Part shown: positions 58,746 to 64,000 of the stretch, piece after piece
Layout: each line of letters starts with the position of its first letter
Position numbering within the stretch: position 1 is the stretch's first letter
Assembly (NCBI RefSeq): GCF_018320785.1
Contig: NC_054873.1
Span: forward strand, 30,160,196 to 30,224,195
Length of the DNA stretch: 64,000 nucleotides
Direction: 5' to 3'
Source: Cheilinus undulatus
Lineage: Eukaryota; Chordata; Actinopteri; Labriformes; Labridae
Notes under the pieces: generated by a model
Database searches by the model: none
What the model saw: only the letters and a program-made list of their open reading frames with translations
What the model was told of the DNA's origin: nothing
Position numbers and translations under genes: made by a program

Positions 58746-61700
58746 GTAAGCATGTGATGTGGCAAAGTCAACCGTTTTGGCCTGTGTGTGGTTAAAACGA
58801 GTCATTTTCCTTTGTAGCTACAGGCCTATGCTAGTTTGTTTTCATGGTGGGGGCATCATTTATTACACAGCGTGTGGCGGGTGGACGGGCGTTTTGTTTT
58901 ATATTTTATCTTACGGGCGTTCGGTCATTCAGAATAAACCCCGCCACCCCGTTCCCACACAGTGAACATATCAAGCGCTCACTGTGTGGGGTTGACAAGG
59001 CTAGCTACAAATTGCTAACTTGGGTCAGTTGATTAATGCTAGTGTTGACAGAGATGTAGCAAGCTAACAGAGCACCCGTCAGTGTGTAACTGGTTTATAT
59101 GTTTCCTAACCTTGCCAGGGTTAGTGGAGTAAAGCGTAACTTGGTTTGCCAACCTGGCTGACTGCTGAATCATTTATTTTTGATGTTTTGCGTTGTTGGC
59201 CAGCTAGCCCAGTTACAACGGTTTGTTAATTCATCGTCCAGTCATCACATGCTAACTCTGACGTTAGCTAAACGTTAACTGTTATGAAGTCAAGTGTAGG
59301 CTGACTGATGGCCAGATTGATAGAATTTATAAATAGTATTCTCATCTTGATGGCAAAATAGATGTCCGAGTAAAACAGAGGGTAGAAAAATAGAAGGTTT
59401 GGTAGCGAACGTTAGCCACCTGATTAGCTTCTAATAAGGACTACATTCACCACAAGCCATTGCCACCGAAGACTGCATCACTGTGTACACTTTGTAGTCC
59501 CGGCCTGTTGACCAGGAAAATCCAACATTTCGCATTTTGCTTTTAGATCAGGATTTGTCGGCATTTTACTGAAAATATTTAGGAAGTCAATGGTGTAATG
59601 TTAAAAATGGTGATTATCATACTCTCTTACAAAAACACTATCACTGCCGTAGCTTATTTAGTATTCACACAGTTTGGACAAGAGCAATGACCCTACAACA
59701 GACTGGAGGGTTAAAAGGGAACAATCTGATGAAAGGGGGAGTCATCTTTTACACTGCACATTAATCCTGAATTTGAGGAAGTTAAGGAATCACTGTCTTG
59801 TGATCGTTTTAGATCTACTCAGTCAATTTAGAGCAATATTTAAACGTTCTCGATAGGATTCATAAAGGACATCTTAGTGTGAAAATATCTGAAAAGACTT
59901 AGTTATTGTGATTTATGGGTTTCCTCACATGTTAGTGTTGCATGTCAAAGGAACCTTTCTTGGATTAAGGGTTACTACACGTTTGTATTGCCTGCTATTC
60001 TGAAATCATTTAACATACAGTGGATTCAAATACACAAAGCATTCCTTATTAAAGAACTGTTTTGTGAAATAATATTTATCAATAAGGGGAAAAATCCCTG
60101 CCGAGGTGGCAGCAGCAAGGGTTGCCACAACAATAGTATTATAATATTGATGAGACATTAGTTAAAATCAAAGATGCATACATGTTTTGACATCATTGCA
60201 ATTGGTACCCAGTATTGAGTCAAATGCCAGCAAACTCCTGCTTACTATCGTAAAAGCACAAATGCATTTGCAATCTTCTGGCATCTCTGTCTTTTGCAGC
60301 AGCCTTGAGTTCAAATGACTGTAGGACTTCAATTTTACTTTCAAGCTTTGGTATTGTTTTGATGTTTTCTATCATTTAAATGTGGGGGATTGCATCGTTC
60401 TTAAATATGGTATTAGGAAGTAAAACATTTCAACAACTTCAGCCACAGTCAACACCAACCCTATATTAATAACAATGTAAGTTGACATTAATGGCAATTT
60501 TGTGGCAATTTCCATCCCCACTTGTGATTATTTATATTAAATGATTTTTTTATGGATATGAGTAGCATTTCTGTTTTGGTTATGTTATGCATGTAACCTG
60601 TAAGCCGGGTCAAAGATTGATTCATGATGCAAATGCGTAGGCTGCCTCTAAAGTGCTGTATTTACAACCCTTCAAACAGCTCGGAGATGAGTCAGCTCAG
60701 AGTCCATTTCCTAACACAGAAACCCACATAGTTGCCATTCCAAGTTGGAAATCACAAACCCAAAGTAGCTTTTCCTGTGACTCCTTGAACACTGGCGGCA
60801 AGCTCTTTTTTGTTTGTTTTTGCCTCAGCCAAATGACTCATTTGAGCTGAGGTGACTACATTGTTTCTTGTTATAAGCTGAGGTAGGTTTGTTATCAGTC
60901 CTTCATCTTCCCCTTGCTGTAATCTAAATGACAGGGTGTGTTTGCAAACCTATCCTGGCCAATTGCCGGCCACTCGATGACAATGTTTTACAGATGTAAT
61001 TAAGGATGTATAAGACAAGTGGAGTCAAATTTATTCATAAAGCTGATATGAAAACAGCAGCAGCTGACTACAGCATATTATCGTTAAAGTCATTGTACAT
61101 CAGACTGCTATTGCAGAGCACCTTAACTACGGCCCAGTGGTAACATACCTCTTTGAGGTTTACAAATGCCAGACAGTGAAAGTATTAGCAATGAGACAAT
61201 AAAAAATAATGTTGATTTTTGATACCAATATATCACTTTTTTTTTAAATTCCTTTGGGTTCTGGGGGGCTGAACCTTTCTTAGATATAAGCAGGTGGGGC
61301 TTGAAGAAGGAATAAAGGTTGGGAACCACTGGTCTAGAGGAACGGCTTTGACTTGTACCCCCAAAATCTATTCAGGTCATCCTTGAGTCAGAGTAGACTT
61401 TTGTGCAAAGACTGAAGAAAATCCCTCCCAGTATTCTCAAGATATCATGCTCACAAGCAAGGGATGGACATGAGGCCCATAGACCTTGACCTTTGACCTA
61501 TAACATCCAAAATCAATTCACCTGTCATTGAGTGAAGCTTTTTCAGAGTTTGAGGAAAATTCCTCAAAGTGTTCTTGAGTTATCATGTTCACAAGCAAGG
61601 AAGGGACATAAGGCCCAATAACTGCAACCTTTTACTAAAATCTGAACAGTTTATCCTTGAGTTAGTGTAGACAAACTGACAACCCAAAAACGAGGGATGG

Positions 61701-64000
61701 GCTGATGCCTCTTTTTCAGACAGATACTATGTGCAATTATGAAGACTTAATAATACCTTAACTTTTTTTTAAAAATATTTCGAAGTTTTTTTTATTTTCT
61801 GTAGATTCCCTCGTCTCTTCTGTTGATGAGTCAGCATTACACGGTTTTCTGTCAGCTCTTCTTTTGTTGTCCTTATTTCAGTTTAAATATTACCAAACTG
61901 CAGACATGGCTCCAACTCTGCCAACCTGCTCAAATCAAGAAAGGCTAACATGATTCTGTAAAATTATACCAAGTACAGTATTGGCAGTATCTTGGCAGTT
62001 AAAGTTCTTAAGCTTATTGATGCATCTAAAAAATAAAAAATAACTTCTGTTCCTCGCTATTACCAGTGTTGAGGAATAAAATTCTTCACAGTCACAGACT
62101 TATGAAAAGCTTTGGACACTTAAACAGAGGGGCCAAGATGCCGGCTGTTTGGTTAAAACAGAGCACTTCCCCAGACCTGCACCAAGACCACCTTAAAGCG
62201 CTGGTAAACACACCCAAGTCAAGACATATTATAAAAACAAAAAAATTTAGTTGTTATTATTTAGAATATTTTCTCTTAACAGGATGAAGTCCAAGGGAGA
62301 ATTTTTCAAAAAAAAAAAAAAGGAAAAGTGATCAACTTAAAAAAAAGGTCCTTAAGGAATGTACAAATGTCAGTAAAAGTTCATGCACATACCACCTTGC
62401 TGATACAGCTGCCTAAAATGAGCATACTTTTAGAAAGATTACTATTGAAAACCAGGCTTCAGTCTCTTGAAAGATACTTTCAGCTTCATCAGGCCCACCC
62501 ATCAACAAAGTTGTTATCGAGATCTGTTGGCCAGGACTCTGTTAAAAGCTTGGAATGAATAATTTCTCCTTGATAAAGAGTCAAACAAAACATCTCAGAT
62601 GATGACAGCTGACATAAGAAACAGAGACTTCAATCTTTAATTAAAATCCACTCCATCCCATTTCTCTTAGACAGTTAGTAAAACTTTGCTTTGAAATATC
62701 TAAAATAATGAATATTTGTTCATCCCACAAGACTCCTGGGAAGGGGGGCTCCCAGAACGCAGAGCCAGAGCAGCCCAGCACAGACCTGAACCATGACCAG
62801 ACATCAGAGGTAAGGAGTCCGCATGTTTGTCTTCACTGTTAACTCGTTCTTTTTTCTGTCTTCCTTGCTAAAAGAACAGCAGAATTCAACTTGTTCGATA
62901 TTTTATCACCAACTAATTAATCCTGATGTGGTGTTTCTGCATACAGGGCTTCATCTGTCCTCAGTGCATGAAGTCTCACAACTCTGCAGAGGAGCTCTTC
63001 AAACACTATGAGCTATTCCACGACACCGGAGACCTGCCAGCTCATGTGGCCCCGACTCGGTGAGACATGATGTGACATTAATGATGATAAAGAATCTGAC
63101 TATATATACACTTTAAAGAACTTGTTTTTTTACTCTTTCTCCTCTCAGGGAAGACCTCACAATGCTACGGCAGGAAGTTCAGGACCTGCACGCTTCTCTT
63201 AAGGTGAAGATGTTTTCTGACAAACTAGAACTATGTGGATTCTGTGATAATGGCTACAAAGTCCTGATTTTATGTTTGTGTGTCTTCTAGGAGGAAAGAT
63301 GGTTCTCTGGAGAGCTGAAGAAAGAGTTAGACAAAGTCCAGGGACACCTGAAGCAAGTAATTCCTTCAAGATATCTAATAAGTTTGATAACATCAATTTG
63401 TCTCTTTGCTTCAAGAGATATTGCTTACTGTTACTGTACATGTATCTCTCTCCTTTGATTCCACAGAATGATGGGCAGACAGGCTCCGAGGATTCAGGTG
63501 AGGGTCTTTATATTTTATAAAGTCTAGGAAAAAGATAAAAATCATTGATTCCTTGTAACCTGGGGTGCTCTTTCTCTCAGCCCTGGAGAGGAAGTTAAAT
63601 GAAGCAGAGACAGAAAAGTTCAACATCAAGCAGATGAAAGACCTTTTTGAGCAGAAGGCTGCACAGCTGGCTACCGAGATAGTAGGTCAGTGTGGGAAGA
63701 GGGAGTGTCACGTAATTCAACAGTACTGAAAAAGTCTAACTCAATCATTGTTTATGCTCAATCTCTTTATCATGCGCTTCTCTGCTTTAGTTTTACACTC
63801 CTTTGACTTTAAATCATTTTTACTTTATTTTGTGATCTGCACAAATTTCAGCATTATTAAATTACCTTTTCTTAAATGTCTGAATCAGATTTAAAGTCCC
63901 GCTATGATGAGGAGAAGAGCCTGAGGGAGGCTGCTGACCAGAGGCTGGCCAAACTGAGCGAGCAGCTCCAGAAAGAGAAGCAGGAGAACGAAAGACTTCA
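58722..64000 (+). CDS. eea1: eea1: early endosome antigen 1, 5' portion (runs off the window)
   Basis: Large coiled-coil tether on early endosomes: an N-terminal C2H2 zinc finger binds Rab5, and a C-terminal FYVE domain (outside this window) binds PI3P. Eight coding exons are present, the last incomplete: 58722-58745, 62732-62809, 62947-63059, 63149-63203, 63291-63356, 63467-63497, 63581-63685 and 63889-64000. It starts MLRRILQM, as human MLRRILQR. The zinc finger is at residues 35-60: FICPQCMKSHNSAEELFKHY with CxxC and H-x-H ligands, and the Phe-Ile pair that human EEA1 uses for Rab5 binding is kept. Then comes coiled coil: TMLRQEVQDLHASLKEERW, NIKQMKDLFEQKAAQLATEI, DLKSRYDEEKSLREAADQ. A variable Asp/Gly/Ser segment (exon 6) lies between coils. 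Intron 1 is 4 kb; later introns are short. All phases join correctly. Confidence 0.97.
58954..58990. repeat. Hairpin with 12-bp arms in eea1 intron 1
   Basis: CCCACACAGTGA (58954-58965), a 13-base loop, TCACTGTGTGGG (58979-58990), perfect arms. It lies 230 bases after the eea1 start codon. Confidence 0.8.
61381..61700. repeat. Fish dispersed repeat, tandem units of about 138 bp
   Basis: Segments recur at a spacing of about 138 bases: catgctcacaagcaaggga (61446) and catgttcacaagcaaggaa (61584); tccttgagtcagagtagac (61380) and tccttgagttagtgtagac (61653). The type resembles a common teleost repeat. It contains the DR1 site at 61487-61499. Confidence 0.65.
61487..61499. promoter_or_regulatory. 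Perfect DR1 nuclear-receptor half-site pair
   Basis: TGACCTTTGACCT; the complement is AGGTCAAAGGTCA, the consensus DR1 for RXR heterodimers and HNF4. It lies inside a dispersed repeat, so it may be a by-product of the repeat consensus. No evidence of use. Confidence 0.35.
62732..62809 (+). CDS. eea1: eea1 exon 2
   Basis: Acceptor tcccacaag, donor gtaagg. Encodes TPGKGGSQNAEPEQPSTDLN to HDQTSE; TPG-GSQ matches human TPGRVGSQ, the rest is divergent linker. Confidence 0.92.
62947..63059 (+). CDS. eea1: eea1 exon 3 (Rab5-binding C2H2 zinc finger)
   Basis: Acceptor tgcatacag, donor gtgaga at 63060. Contains GFICPQCMKSHNSAEELFKH and the second His in LFHD. Confidence 0.96.
63149..63203 (+). CDS. 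eea1: eea1 exon 4
   Basis: Acceptor cctctcag, donor gtgaag. Encodes REDLTMLRQEVQDLHASLK, start of the coiled coil. Confidence 0.95.
63291..63356 (+). CDS. eea1: eea1 exon 5
   Basis: Acceptor gtcttctag, donor gtaatt. Encodes EERWFSGELKKELDKVQGHL then KQ. Confidence 0.93.
63467..63497 (+). CDS. eea1: eea1 exon 6
   Basis: 31-base exon; acceptor attccacag, donor gtgagg. Encodes NDGQTGSEDS plus one base; low-complexity acidic linker. Confidence 0.88.
63581..63685 (+). CDS. eea1: eea1 exon 7
   Basis: Acceptor tttctctcag, donor gtcagt at 63686. Encodes ALERKLNEAETEKFNIKQMK and LFEQKAAQLATEIV; the donor was set by the phase with exon 8. Confidence 0.95.
63889..64000 (+). CDS. eea1: eea1 exon 8 (truncated by the window edge)
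   Basis: Acceptor tctgaatcag; encodes DLKSRYDEEKSLREAADQRL and further coiled coil, still open at 64000. Confidence 0.95.

Larger units (their letters stand above)
58746..62731 (+). other. eea1: eea1 intron 1
   Basis: 4-kb intron. The first few hundred bases are CpG-richer (probable promoter-proximal region) and contain a 12-bp-arm hairpin at 58954-58990. A degraded hAT-like tail lies near 61265-61335 and a tandem repeat unit at 61381-61700. The rest is AT-rich. Confidence 0.55.

Overview
The window is nuclear DNA from a ray-finned (teleost) fish. The evidence is intron-split vertebrate genes with GT-AG boundaries, long AT-rich introns, and many fish-type DNA transposons (Tc1/mariner-like, TTAA-flanked and hAT-like non-autonomous elements). 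Closest relatives of each gene were named by recognising the translated exons; no database search was run. The species cannot be named from the sequence alone.

Layout: (1) nr1h4, the farnesoid X receptor (bile-acid nuclear receptor), + strand, eight coding exons from 1597 to 15136; the first ~20 residues lie on an exon that was not found and is probably upstream. (2) A C1q-domain gene resembling C1QTNF4/CTRP4 (two tandem C1q domains, no collagen region), - strand, 17409-18457. (3) ube2n (Ubc13, K63-specific E2), + strand, four coding exons, 23471-31872, complete. (4) nudt4 (diphosphoinositol polyphosphate phosphohydrolase 2), + strand, five coding exons, 37164-55797, complete. (5) The 5' part of eea1 (early endosome antigen 1), + strand, eight coding exons from 58722, running off the right edge.

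ube2n, nudt4 and eea1 are also neighbours on human chromosome 12q, and NR1H4 lies farther along that arm, so this is a conserved vertebrate block. The genes act in unrelated pathways (bile-acid transcription, secreted C1q/TNF signalling, K63 ubiquitination, inositol pyrophosphate turnover, endosome tethering); nothing suggests operon-like cooperation. Gaps and introns are mostly AT-rich and filled with decayed mobile elements: two members of one Tc1 family in opposite orientation (one split by another element), a TA-flanked element carrying a 21-bp minisatellite, two further TA-flanked mariner/Tc1-type elements, a TTAA-flanked element, and several dispersed repeat families. No tRNA, rRNA, CRISPR or other prokaryotic system was seen. 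The most notable non-genic signals are a perfect 19-bp-arm hairpin in nudt4 intron 2, a perfect DR1 nuclear-receptor site inside a repeat in eea1 intron 1, and a TE-in-TE insertion that preserves its target site.
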